NCBI RefSeq assembly: GCF_037975245.1
Contig: NC_092565.1
Span: 5,030,499-5,094,498 of the forward strand
Source of the DNA: Apostichopus japonicus
Lineage: Eukaryota > Echinodermata > Holothuroidea > Aspidochirotida > Stichopodidae
DNA: 64,000 nt
Direction of reading: 5' to 3'
In this document: positions 44,723-57,100 of the stretch, in pieces
How the letters are laid out: the number at the start of each line of letters is the position of its first letter
Position numbering within the stretch: position 1 is the stretch's first letter
Translations under genes and position numbers: made by a program
The notes under the pieces: model-generated
Database searches by the model: none
What the model saw: only the letters and a program-made list of their open reading frames with translations
What the model was told of the DNA's origin: nothing

Positions 44723-45906
44723 TCGCCAAAAAATTTCATACTTTTTATTCGTTCCTTGCAAGGAAAACAAGACAAAATTACCAAAACCCAACACAAAAGA
44801 CTTCTTCAATGTTGGCGTGATTAATCAAAGATTATTGTTGCATGATAATTAACCACCGGTGTGTTCGTCTACGAAGTGTATTGTTTTAGTTTCTTACAGT
44901 AGGGTATGGTACTGTATTATGAGATTTCCCAATGGAGTGTGCTTTCCAAATTATGATGCTTCAATTATTTCTTGAGAAAGTTGAAAAGTTACATATGATA
45001 GAGATGTTTGCACTGCATGACTCGTCATCGTGTTATGAAGTGGTTTATAAATTCTACTTTTTAAGAGATATTTATATCCTTTTCTTAAATGTACTTCAGA
45101 TATATAATAGACAGCTACTAGATGCTCTAATTCAAGTTTAAAACTTGACATCACAGATCTACTGGTGCTTGGAAATTTCAATTGACATGATTCTTGCCTA
45201 TTTGTCTCTGAAAGAGATGGTATCTGCAAATATTTTTGATTTTTTTTTCCACATTACATTTTGACATAATATCACCCAGATTCAAATCTCCAAGATGGAA
45301 TAAGAATTTTTTCCTTACCTGCTTAGTACGGTACCTCTATCACGTGAGATAAATATTATGGTTGGAGTTGCTTCTCCTTTAAACATATAATCATTGCATT
45401 GCATGATAAAGAGAGAGGGGAGGGGAGGGGGAAAAAAAGCCATAACACTTTAAGAAATTCAGTTTCATACCTATCATATTAGCACTAGGTCTGCATGCTT
45501 TGTAGAAACTCTGTGGTATGTTGATGGAATTGATTGTTATTTCTTGGTTTGTTTTATTTCCCACATCATGTATGGACTGTAATTTACAAGCAAGATTCAT
45601 GTTTACATTGTAGAGATTGTCACACTGTACAATTGCTTGTTCATTTTGCTCCAGTTTGGTGGTGTACTGTAATGGACCTCAAAATATTTTCCCTGTCGAT
45701 TCTTGTAGTGATTTCCCTGTACTTGTGGTGACCCATAATTTTAATGTTTTTTCCCCTAAAAATTTAAAAGAATGTCTAAAATTGCCCAAAATATAGTACT
45801 TCCTATTGATGGTTTATATTTAATACTGCACATTGACTGACTTGATGATTGGTAAAAAACAGTACATACACATTCATCAAAACAACTCAGTGACAGGGAG
45901 GAATAA

Positions 45907-45909
<3 letters not shown>

Positions 45910-45949
<40 letters not shown>
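45910..45949. repeat. (AT)n microsatellite
   Basis: Forty bases of TA alternation immediately left of the Penelope-like fragment. Confidence 0.95.
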
Positions 45950-45951
<2 letters not shown>

Positions 45952-46201
45952 CGGCATCATCTTTCCAACTACAGACTAACCATGGCGACATCTTTTCTAT
46001 AAAATAGTTTTAATTCCTGCTACTCCTAGTCACTTTCGGTGATCATGCACTGAAGAAGAGCTAGTTTTGCTCGAAAGCTCTGCAAAAACCAAACATTTGC
46101 TGTTTTACTTCCAATCACTTACCTAATTCAATTATTGTATCTCACTCGAGATCCAGCCTTTCTCTAAATGCAGCATAGTTGTTTAACAGTTTTTCCGTTA
46201 T

Positions 46202-46204
<3 letters not shown>
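45950..46204 (+). mobile_element. Probable Penelope-like retroelement 3' fragment set between (AT)n tracts
   Basis: The string ACTACAGACTAACCATGGCG and, downstream, GCACTGAAGAAGAGCTAG plus GCTCGAAAGCTCTGC (46050-46085) match from memory the conserved tail wording of Penelope-like elements in animals. The fragment is about 255 bp, has no reverse transcriptase, and is bordered on both sides by (AT)n, as expected if it entered one AT microsatellite. Identification is by recall only. Confidence 0.4.

Positions 46205-46282
<78 letters not shown>
46205..46282. repeat. (AT)n microsatellite
   Basis: Seventy-eight bases of TA alternation on the right side of the Penelope-like fragment. Confidence 0.95.
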
Positions 46283-46285
<3 letters not shown>

Positions 46286-47043
46286 AGAGAGAGATAGAAT
46301 AATTGCTACTGGCACCAAGTGTACTGTTTATGTTTGTTTGTTTAGTCTAATATTTGTTTACGTATTCAATTAGGAAAGAGTAAACATAGTTTGTATCTTT
46401 TTATTCTTTAAACAAAGATCATTCAATAAATGAGACTACAAAAGGTAATTATGTCAGACACAGCTGTTAGTGTCATTGTTTGTTATCTATTGTCTTAAAC
46501 AATTCGGTCGGTTTTGGTATGAAATCTCACGGACCTCTTATAATTCTTTTTCCATGAATGAATGAAACTAGGTAATGGTATACTGTCCTAACTTCTGATT
46601 GTATTCATAGCGCCAACATTACCCCCAGAATTTTAAAAAGGAGGTGGTGTGGCCCAGAGATCGCTGAAGCCGACTTCACCGTGACAGGGAGGGAGGGGGG
46701 CCTGGTGGTATCCCCTACACGCCCCTGGATCCGCTCTTATAGATCTTCACTACAATCATGTAAGTTATCTTAATCGAATATTTTATCTCAAACTGATTTG
46801 ATTTTCGCATTTCAATTGAATCCAAATGAACAGTAAAGAATTCAATGACCTAGTTTGATCCGAAGTGACAGATAATAAAGGGGGGGGGGGGGGGTTGTGG
46901 TGATGAGAATGGGAACTGATACGGCATGCTAATAACAAAACTTCTGACTACTGCTGGAAGAGGACTAGCAGTATTACACCAGTGATCGTCATGAACTAGT
47001 ACGACCAACACAGAAGCAGGGGGTTCATCCCGACCCTCCCCCT

Positions 47044-47235
47044 CAAATAATTTTAACTATACGACCGGGACGATTGGCATACCTACCGTCGGAAACGGCC
47101 AACGCTGAGTCAGAAGCGCCCAAGGTGCCGCCAGGTTTAGATGTCCAAGCCGCCGCTTCCCCTTCGGTTCAACCGATCAAAAAAATAGGCTTGGTCGGGA
47201 AAAGCTGCTGGTTTCGTACGCGGCATCAAATTTGA
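47044..47235 (+). pseudogene. Isolated coding-like fragment, possibly a Y-box protein retropseudogene
   Basis: A GC-rich patch in AT-rich surroundings stays open for 63 codons without an ATG. It reads SETANAESEAPKVPP, then QAAASPSVQPIKK, then IGLVGKSCWF. The Ala/Pro/Ser-rich head followed by a Lys pair and a G-x-V-...-W-F pattern resembles the N-terminus and first cold-shock strand of Y-box proteins (G-T-V-K-W-F) after small indels. No splice sites fit, and the frame closes at TGA 47233-47235. It could also be an unrelated lost exon. Confidence 0.3.
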
Positions 47236-50200
47236 TTGCTTACAGCTAAAACGTGATATTGGATCGTAACGTGAGCAAAGATATCGTTAAGAAATTTATT
47301 AGAATAATACAAAATTACGCCAATGATTCCCATAAACAAGTTCCATGTGTTTGGGATGGTGGGGGTGGGGAGGGGGAGGAAGGGGTTAAAGGCCTTCCAC
47401 TGTCTGTTCTCTGCAAAAGTACATAATTTCCGACACAGTGAAAAATAACAAGTAATCAATATACTCTTTTATTTCATATTAGTTTATTTGAACCCCTCTT
47501 CAGCTTAAGAATCATTTGCCAGAAAATAATTGTCTTCCCAAAGCACATCTTGAGACGGATTTCGTTGTAACAATATGCATTGTCTTTGTATAGAAAATTA
47601 TATTGTAGTTGCAAGGTTGGTGATCATAAATAGATAAAAAAGAGACCATTTGTCGGCGAAATTTATAGAAATCTTCGTCGAGGCATAAACAAGGTCATGT
47701 TGTTACCTTTTGCGCATGATCATATAATGTCAATATTACGCGACATCTCCAGTTTTCTAAGTCATTAATATCATATATAAAACGCGAATTTAATTGGACG
47801 GAAAATTGTTCTATTTTGAATACCAGCTGAAGAATCAAAAATATTCGTTTTCATAATTGCGTAATATTTATTTCTATATATTCAATATTTTAAAGGATGG
47901 ACTATTTTAAAATTTGTCAATTGGATTCATTAGATTTTTAGCAGCCTGTACTTATTGTGTTTCCATGGCTCTGAACGTAATTATTATGACTGTGGGAAAA
48001 GATTGAAAGAATTTTGGCGGGAAAACAAACTTGAGCTTTGACTCGTGTTTGCAAGACGTCATGCATAAAAATTAATCTCATCTGCAGTTACATATAAAAA
48101 CAAATTAAAAAATTGTTTTGCTTATAGTATCAAAGGTGTTTCATGTCAGAAAACTTTCACAGCCGGAAAATATTTACTAGGATAAAGTAAACGAAAGGAA
48201 TACAATATAAATTAGAGAGGGAGGGAGAGCATAAAGAGAGATAATGAAAAGGTATCGCGCGTTCTTTCTAGTTGTTATATTGTTTAAAAATATGAGAGCC
48301 TTCAACTTTCTTTCAAACCTTTCCCCCTCCCCCTCCCCTCCTCTCCCCTAGAAATATATAGAGAGAAAAATATATAAATCTATCTAAACTTAAATATTTA
48401 ATTCCAAAAATATTTTATTATAAAAAAGTACAAAAAAAAGTTAAGCATCATGTCAAAGTCCAATATAAGTTATCCCCGGGTTTCACAATAAAATATATGT
48501 ACAATATATAAATTTGAAATTTAAAAATCGTCTTCGGTCAAATTTCCTTTACATAAAAAAAAGAGAAAAAAAATGATATTTGTTGTTGTTATTTCCTTCA
48601 CCGAGGTCTAAAGCAGACAAGAATATCGCATAATATACCGGTACCAAGCCTTTGTCGTGTCCATTTTAGTCTTTCACTACAAAAACCAAAAATATTGTTC
48701 CTCAGAAATTTGATGCTTTTTCAATAAAAAAAAAGAAGGAAACATAAATTAATGCAAAATACCTATCGAATTAATTATCTTCAGTTTACAAAAATGTAAT
48801 CAATATCTATATAACAGTCATTTATTTAAAAAGAGGGAAATGATGTAAATGAATGAAGAATTTTAATCCAGTAAAGAAATATAATAACAAAATAAGTTTA
48901 AAACCAAAACAAATGCCATTTTTTTGTGGCAGTTATTGCTCCCAAAAATTGCTGGAAAGACTAAAACTAGTCACCTACCGATTTTTTTGTTACAACTCAT
49001 TTTAGCTGAATAAAATGTATGCATTCTTTAATATGTCTTACTTTTAGCTATCTTTTACTAAGTATTTTAGTTATCTAACGTGAAATTCAATACGATTTTA
49101 TTTGAACGGTTAGAATCTGCAGGAATTTTTCTTTAGCAATTTTAAATAAATAGTCGCACACATGCCTTTGTCCTCATATAATTGGACTTAAAATCTCGTC
49201 GTTAGAGACCCATTTGTTTTTAGAAATTTTCTCTTTAATGCTTGCAGAGCAGTATGTGAGTGTTTTCCTTTGTAATATCACTACTCGCATTCATACATTT
49301 CAAATGTGCTAACGCATACCCCCCCCCTCCACCCCACACCCCTTAAAAACCCTAACAAATGAAACACTTTCGTGAAAAGTCTGTCTCATATGTATTGCAA
49401 GAATTCTACTAAACACTCTTGTCATCTGTATTATTCGTGAACTATAAATTGTAAGGAGTATTTGCATAACAAATGCTCGTTACATATACAAATGGAAACT
49501 AGGTTATTAACATTGAAAGTAACCCATATCCTAGCCCTAAAATATGGAACCTTGTCCACCCCCACCCTTTCCCCAACGTCCTTACATCTCCCGGTCCTCC
49601 TACTCCCCTTGTCTCTCCCCCATCCCTCCCATCCCTCCCATCCTCCTTCCCCGTACACGAAAACCAAACAGAAAGGTTGCATTGCCAAACCGACTATGCC
49701 CTTTCCCAATAACCCACAACTAGCTTAAACTATGACTGTATAGCCTTATGACGTACATACATGGTGCATGGTGACGATATGTCTGTATTGTGCAACAATA
49801 CAAGTTGTCCAATATTTTAAAAATTGTAATAACACATTAAGCCATATGAAGAGCTCTTGTTAATTTCATCAGGTTGCAACCCAGTCGAGAAATCCTATCC
49901 ATAATAATGAGCAAATTATAACACAACTAATATATAAAGTTGTTGAGAGTCCTTCGTTAACTTATAAATTAGACATTTGAAAGTGTTAATATATATATCT
50001 GAATAGGCCTACTTACTCATACGTATATTGTATGTGTGTGTGAAACAGTCTGTCTGCAACCGTATGATGGCTGTCTATAGTCCAGACAACACCATCCATT
50101 ATCACTATAAATATGTATATATATATATTTACATAGCTGGTATGAATAACATCCCTTTTTGTAAAATATCCCATCGAACGTTGTTCAAATCACTAACTTC

Positions 50201-50834
50201 CGTAGGAAATCTTTGTCGTTATTATTATTATTATTATTATTATGCAGTATACTCGTCTTGAAACTAAGAAAAAAAAACTATTATAGCCTATATCAAAGTT
50301 AGTCAACCTTAAGCCACGTGACATATACTGAGTCGACACCAGTATAGTACCGTGTTTGTCCGTTCCTGAATTCAGAAAATACATTGTATTTATTTGATAA
50401 TTATTTAATGATTAGTTATGATGAATGATCGCTTATATTAGTAAAGTCCGCTGACCCCCAACTTGGTTTAAAGGTGGAGGATGGTCTCGCTATATATATA
50501 GTACACAGAAGCAGCTGTTGTTCAGAGGATATTAATTTCCTAACACTATAATGACACAACTTACGCGTTTCTCAAGTAGATTTTTATAAACACAACTATA
50601 GTAGAGGCAATATGTATGTCGTGTGGGAAGGATTGCAGTTTGTAACACTAGATGGTCGCTAACTCCCTGGCTGGCCTAATTTGGTCATCCAAGTATTTTG
50701 CCCTGGCCTCTTTCATAGTATGAGCATGACTGTGCATAAATGCGTCGTTTAACATGGAGATTAATGATCTGTATAACAAATTAATAGTTCATTATTGTTG
50801 TTCACCTATACGTGTTCATGAATATGATAATAAG

Positions 50835-51185
50835 TTAATTTGCATCACAAATATCGCTGTGTTTGATATTCCATTATTCCTCCACACGTTACACCTCGTT
50901 AAACACGTGAAGATCACGTGTCCCATCGATATGCGAATATGTTGATATGTCAATAATTTATTCTACGTCACAAATATCGTTCCAATTTGTTACGATATTT
51001 TTTGGCTGTACGTTCCACTTCTCCGGTTACCAGTTAAGTGATGATCAGGTGCCCGTTAATATATAAATAATTTATTCTATATCATAAATATCGTTTCATT
51101 TGGTGTTATCATTATAGCCTGTGCCTCCTACCTTGTTAACCACGTATAATGGTCACGTGTCACACTAAATTTTATGCTAAGTAAT
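50835..51185 (-). pseudogene. Three degenerate tandem copies of the MMP21 C-terminal coding segment
   Basis: The real MMP21 ends NDICDVE with stop at 51186-51188. Downstream on the coding strand, copies end at 51072, 50958 and 50835, giving steps of 114, 114 and 123 bp. They read NDIYDIE-stop, NDICDVE-stop and SDICDAN-stop. The first copy also keeps VVNKVG and a TK before NDI, as in the gene, but has an internal stop. Each 114-bp unit is 38 codons. Two of the copies carry AATAAA across their stop, so they might supply poly(A) signals to the MMP21 transcript. Confidence 0.8.
51070..51075 (-). promoter_or_regulatory. Candidate poly(A) signal of MMP21 inside a duplicated 3' end
   Basis: AATAAA about 110 bp after the MMP21 stop, in the first degenerate copy. 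The same hexamer overlaps the true stop codon (51184-51189) and recurs at 50956-50961. Actual use is unknown. Confidence 0.35.
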
Positions 51186-54100
51186 TTATTCTACGTCACA
51201 GATATCGTTCCATTTGGAGTTCCATTTAGCTGAATAACCTACTTTGTTAACGACCGTGTCGGCCAATCGATTATATGTCTCGTTTTCCCAATAATCGTCA
51301 CCTTTCATAAAATAGAGCTTACGATCTCGTAAAGAATAATACGCCACGTCGATGTTATCTGGTAGCGGAGAATGCAAAGCAAAACGACCGGGATACGCCT
51401 GGTTGATCGCCATCGGATAACCGTCGCCACAACATCCGTTATTCTCAACATCGTAAGCGTATACCTATATACGGAAAATAAATGGAGAGACGTGATAAGA
51501 TCTGGATCTAGACAAAAATAAAAATAATAACAACAACAACATCAAAATAAAGCAGACAACAACAACAAACAAACAAGTAGACAAATCGGAGAAACAAAAA
51601 CAAATAGGAAAAGAAATAGGCCGGCAATGATACAACCCGCTCATAGCAAGAAATATTCATACAGGGATGAGGGCGCTATCAATAAAGTGTGATATTCAGA
51701 CGCTGTATTTTTCTTCTGTTGCTTGACAGTTTGTATTTTGATGTGAGAAAGTTAGAAATCCGACAGTTATGGAAGGAGTAGGAATAAACTTTCAGTCTTT
51801 TTGACAGAATGAGGGCGCATTATTTGAGTGACGTCAGCACTTGATCATGCAACAACAATAACAACTAATTCTTTTTCTTTTGTTCCATTATTTGATATTT
51901 GAATGTTAATTAGAAAAAGAAATCTAAGACTCGACAGTGTTGGAAACGAACAGGAATAGAGAGTATTTCTGCAGAAATGAAGGCTAACCATTCACAGCAC
52001 AAAGAGACCCATTTTTTTACTAATATGTGGTATTTAATTCTAAATGAGCCTGTGAACATACCTGAGATCCTTTGAAGAAATAAATATGATTATCTCTTTG
52101 ATCAAAGTAAGCTGCGTCTAAGTTATCTGGAATTCTTTGGTTTTGACCAGAGAGGGCGGGCCAACCATCACTGATAAGGCGTCCATCAGGTCCATAGTAA
52201 ACACCTGTGTCAGGGTCCGTTTGATAAAGTTCCCCAGCGTTGTGATCTAATCTCCAATAACGAGAGCCTACATAATAAATAAGAAAATGTAGAAAGGCTT
52301 CGTTAACAAAGTCAGCTCTTGAAATAAGTGTAATTCTATGATGGGCTGATGACATTGATAAACATTTACACTGTAATTCTATTTGCAATTTGTATTCGAC
52401 ACGAGTAGTAGGGGGGGGGGGGGAGGTGGAGGGTGTGCGTAGTACCGTCGAAGTAGCAAACGAGTTTGAAGCATGCAATTACACATAAGGGCACTCATTG
52501 TCTTAAGTGGCCTCCGTCAACCCTTCCAGGGAAGACATAACGACTTTCCATTTTTGGGTTGAGCCTGAAAAGCGATCAAACAATAGGGAGGTGTTGGGGT
52601 GGGGGGGGGTTGTTACGAGTAGGTGAGAGCCCAAACATATGGTGACTTAGGGCGCCGAAGGTCAGATAATCCGGCACTGGGGTACGATAATTCCATTTTT
52701 AACCCACAACGGCGTTGATTTGGTAGCATTTAAGGCAATTTCATCATTGTTTACACCCCTTATCACCCCTTCAGTGAACCCCCTTCAGTGAACACCCCTT
52801 CAGTGAAAGAGATAGACAAAGACTGGTTACCTTTAAAGAAGTACATGTCGTTCCTGTCATCATTGAGGTTATCGTTAGCGTTCCGTCTTGGTCTAATCTG
52901 AAGTACGACGTCAACATTGTCCGGTACACCCTCGAATAGGCTGCCGATGCTTCTCGGTTCCCCATTTCGAGGTCGGCCGTTGGAATTATCGTACAACCAC
53001 GCCCACCCGTTACGGAAGAAATAAGAACTGTAGACCTTACGACCGTTGCTCAATGTTCTCACCCAATCAAATGCAGCATCGAAGGAACCACTGCATTTAC
53101 CTGCGAACGACGTGAAATAGATCGGAAATGAAATTAAGAAATGGTTGGACGAATGAAAGAATGAAACAAAGAATGAAAGAATGAAACAAAGAATGAATGA
53201 AAGAATAAACTAATCTATGAACAAAGGGAAGAATAATAACGAACCAACGAATGGATGAAGTAAACAATCAACTTTGAGGGCTCCTCTGGGAAGCAGTGCT
53301 TCTGCACTGAGAAGGACTACCCTCATTATATATGACAATAATAAATAATAAAATAATCAATTAGCCAGCCAGTCAGTCAAACATACAATCAAATAAATCA
53401 ATAACTAAAGGCTTGAAAGCAACCGAATGTTTTATCAAATATTTGTATTCAATCATTATTAATTTCAATTTCGTTATGAAATTGTGGTACGGCTGACATA
53501 TTTCACTTGAGAAAGAATAGTTACCTTAGATGATCGACTTAACGCAAAATGATCGAATTTTTCCATAAACACTCACCATAGAATCCCTGGGCGAGAGCTC
53601 GGCTCTCTGCATCGATGACAACTCGTCCGGTGTAAGTTTGATAAAATGGGTACATAGTGGAATCGCTATCATCCCTATGGTCCAGGCCCAATATGTGACC
53701 GATTTCATGCACAGCTACAGAGAACAGATTGAACCCGCGGTCGGACTGATGTGTCCATTGGACCTCATCTTGGAAGAATAGATAGACCCCATCTGGTGAA
53801 ACCTGATATCTGGCGTACTCGTCCTCGTGAAGGGCAATATTGAAATCCAAAGTCGATTCTGAAATCGTAATGACATCAACTTCGACATAAGTATTACATA
53901 TTGATATAATACTATAGTATTACGTTAATAATAATCATAATCATAATAATCAGCAGTTATTTTTACGACGCCTAAGCGACCACAAATGTGGGAGAAACAC
54001 GTAAGGGCTTATAGATTACAACTTACACGTCGGGTGGCTTCCAATTCAACATTTTAACTCAAATTTGGAATCTGAATAATGGAACATAAATATAGTTAAA

Positions 54101-57100
54101 ACGTTGTAATATAAGAGCGGTAAACACCAGTGAGCAACAGGTGAAAAAAAATATGACTGGCAGTATATAAAGTTTTAACAAAGCAAAATATTGATTTTCA
54201 TAGAAATTTCAATATATGTTTTGTCCAAACTCGTATCCCGTTGCAAAACACCGACTTAATACCTGCAAATTGAGCAAGACAAATCTCTCTCTGCTCAGAT
54301 TTGAAGCTCAATGTTGATTGATCATGCTACCTGCCTATATACCATGCATGTTGCTCAACGGATATAGGTACATGTAATGACATTTTGGTTTAATCTCGCC
54401 CTTCCTTCTAATTTTAAAGATCTGACATGCTTTAAAAATCTAATAGAGAACCCCGGATGTGAGCTGCATGATGACCGAACATGACCTTTGACATTGAGGA
54501 TACTCGGTAGTGGAACCTTACCTTTCGTTAGGAAAGCGATCTGGATATCTACGTCTAGAAGGTCACCCGTCCGTTGTTCTTGAAAAGTTAAAGGTGTAAC
54601 CTCTGCCCATCGACGGAATGCAAGTTCCAAGACTGCTCGAGAACTCGAACAACTTGAAAAGTGTTGAGAACAATAAACACTCAAAAGTCGCCATTTGATT
54701 GGAGAACTCGTCAGTTTGAAGTTCAACCCTGTTTCCTCTGGGCCAGGAATGACACCCAAAGACACACTCCTCTTTTTCATTTGTCCTTGCGGTGATAATT
54801 TAGACAAAATCTGTTGCGTAAGACTTGAATATAACGTCGTCGTCGTCGTCAGCGCCGAAGATGTTTCAATATTTTCAGCATCGATATTTGGTCGTCGAGA
54901 TGTCGTCCAATCGTCGTATGCGATATCGACGACTGTAGTCATCAGGTCGGTGACGAAATCTGTCTGAAAGTCCTCAATTGGTAAACTGATACTGGTCACT
55001 GATTGGTCATTCTCTTCTACCATTTCGTCGATGAACTCAAAGTCAACAAGATCATCCCCGAAGTTAGCTTCTTCGATCATCAAATCGAGGGCGTCCTCAC
55101 TTGAAAGAACGTCTTCTTCAATGGAGTAGTCCATAGAGTAAAATGCATTCAAATTATCTTCATGTTCCGTCAACGGTCTAGGAGACTCGGTAGCGCGCTT
55201 TTCCGCATGTTGAGTCACAGCTTCGACTTCCTTTGGATTGGTGTGTTTATTATTAACATCCTTCGAGTGATTTATATCAGATGTATAATCGTCTTTAATT
55301 TTACTATCACTTTTATCCAAATAAGATTTTTTGAATACTTCGTCAGTTGCTTTTAAAGTAAGACTATCACTTTCTTTGGCTTTTATTTGCTTGGTTTCTG
55401 TATAATAAGGGTTGTCTGGAACACCACATCTCGGCTTGCTTATTAGGTTTGCAGTAGCATAGTCTAATAAGCCAGTCACTGGTAAGTGGAATCGTGTTTG
55501 GAACAATCGTATGGCACCTAATAGTTCAGACTTGTCGTTTTCGTTCGATTCTTTGATATCGGTTGCTTCTTTGCTTTTTAAGAATGGTCCTGAGGCGTCT
55601 GAAAGAGGCGGGCTTACCAGTCGGAGCGCTGAAGGCTGCTCTGACAGAGGATCATTGGACTCGTGAACTACATATCCATAATCTTTAAGAAATTTCTGTA
55701 AAGATATAATCAGAAGATGAATATTAAATATCGTGATGTTTTATGTGCAACAGTAAACCCTTGTTTTTTTTAGTTTCGTCTCGCTCGGGAAAACACCAAC
55801 TGAGGTGAACAAGTGGATGTGCCCCCCCCCCCAGTTTACTTAAGAAAGCCTTAAAGTGCCCCTTTTCATAAAGAAGTGCCCTTTTGTCACTGAAACGTAT
55901 GCATCCTTCACTCTCTGTCATTAAATAGTTAAGTGTCCATTTGTTGAGAAATTAAGAACACTGTAATATCAAAAAGTTTTTTTTTAGAACTTAAAAACAA
56001 AATAGGTGAAAAGAGTCGAGAAACATCCACGAATTAGTATGTGTTGAACAAATGCACCAAGGGTCCGTTTGTTCGAAATGTGCAAGGAGATTTTGTGGCT
56101 TCCATCCTCAAATCAAAGTCACATGTCGCACTGCCCCTCGAAAGTTATGCACCCCCTCCCAGAATGCACCGCCTGCTGGCACTAAAGTGAGCATCATGTA
56201 CAGCGACAAAATTCCGTGGCGTCATAAAACATCACATCTACGGTCATTACTACCAATTACTTTTTCGCGACCATTGTGCTAAAGAGAAGCACAAACCCAA
56301 TTATCATTATTTGTCTAACATGTGATAAAGAGAGAATTTGTCACGATCAACTTCCCCAAACAGCTAAGGAAATATTCTTACTGCATTTTGGGAGATTTTA
56401 GTGTCTTATTCGCCCCACAAGGACGTCGACTTGATCAAGTCTAAATATGACGTCATCGAGTCACCTTTGCCTCAATTTATTCATTTTTTTTCTTTCTTCA
56501 TAAACCTCTTTAAACATGAAATAAGGATGGCATTGGTTTCAGGGCTCCTCGAAAGCAGTGCTTCTGCACTGAGCAGGACTACCATCATTAAAGATGACAA
56601 TTATAATAATAATAATAATAACAATAATAGTAAGGATGCCGAACCATTTCCACATTATACCTTGAACATATGAAATGAGAAAAGAAAGAGTAAATATGCA
56701 CCTTAGGTTCCAGATGCTAGATAGTGGCAACTATGACATCATATGTCTACAAAACGACATATAACTAAGATATTCCCCCAAAACGGAACAAGATATTTCG
56801 TAGTTGTATTGAGGAGTTCTTCTTCACAAAGATCTCTGTAATTATAAGCCAAACCGGATGGGTGGGTTTGTGTCCACTTTCACTTTCCTTTCTCCAGCAT
56901 AATCTTAGTCTTAGACCACGTGTGAATTATTCCTTTCTCTCTTTTCTCAAAGAAAGATTCACAAATTCGATTCTTTTTTTGGTCTTTTTTTTTGTATCAA
57001 AGAATGCCTTCAAATCAAATTGCGTACTTCTTTTAATCATTTTTGCCAATCTTTACTGTGGGCCGACCTTCAGACCTATATAACATCTCAATACACAGAA

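Larger units (their letters stand above)
44723..50834. other. LRR-MMP21 tail-to-tail intergenic region
   Basis: No intact gene. Contains two (AT)n tracts flanking a probable Penelope-like fragment (45910-46282), a poly-G run at 46879-46894, a GC-rich coding-like fragment at 47044-47235, CT-rich stretches at 49590-49645 and (ATT)n at 50218-50242. The stretch from 47460 to 49300 is AT-rich with nothing recognised. Confidence 0.5.

Noticed and set aside
46050-46085. Hammerhead ribozyme core (CTGAAGA ... GAAA)
   Set aside because: A GAGC/GCTC stem lies between the two core words, but the required stem III and cleavage site are not evident, so a ribozyme is not claimed.
53859-54521. Extra MMP21 exon supplying the normal structural-zinc segment
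   Set aside because: Exons 2 and 3 already join in phase with the expected length, and no candidate with good splice sites and the expected motif was found. Kept open as a test under findings.
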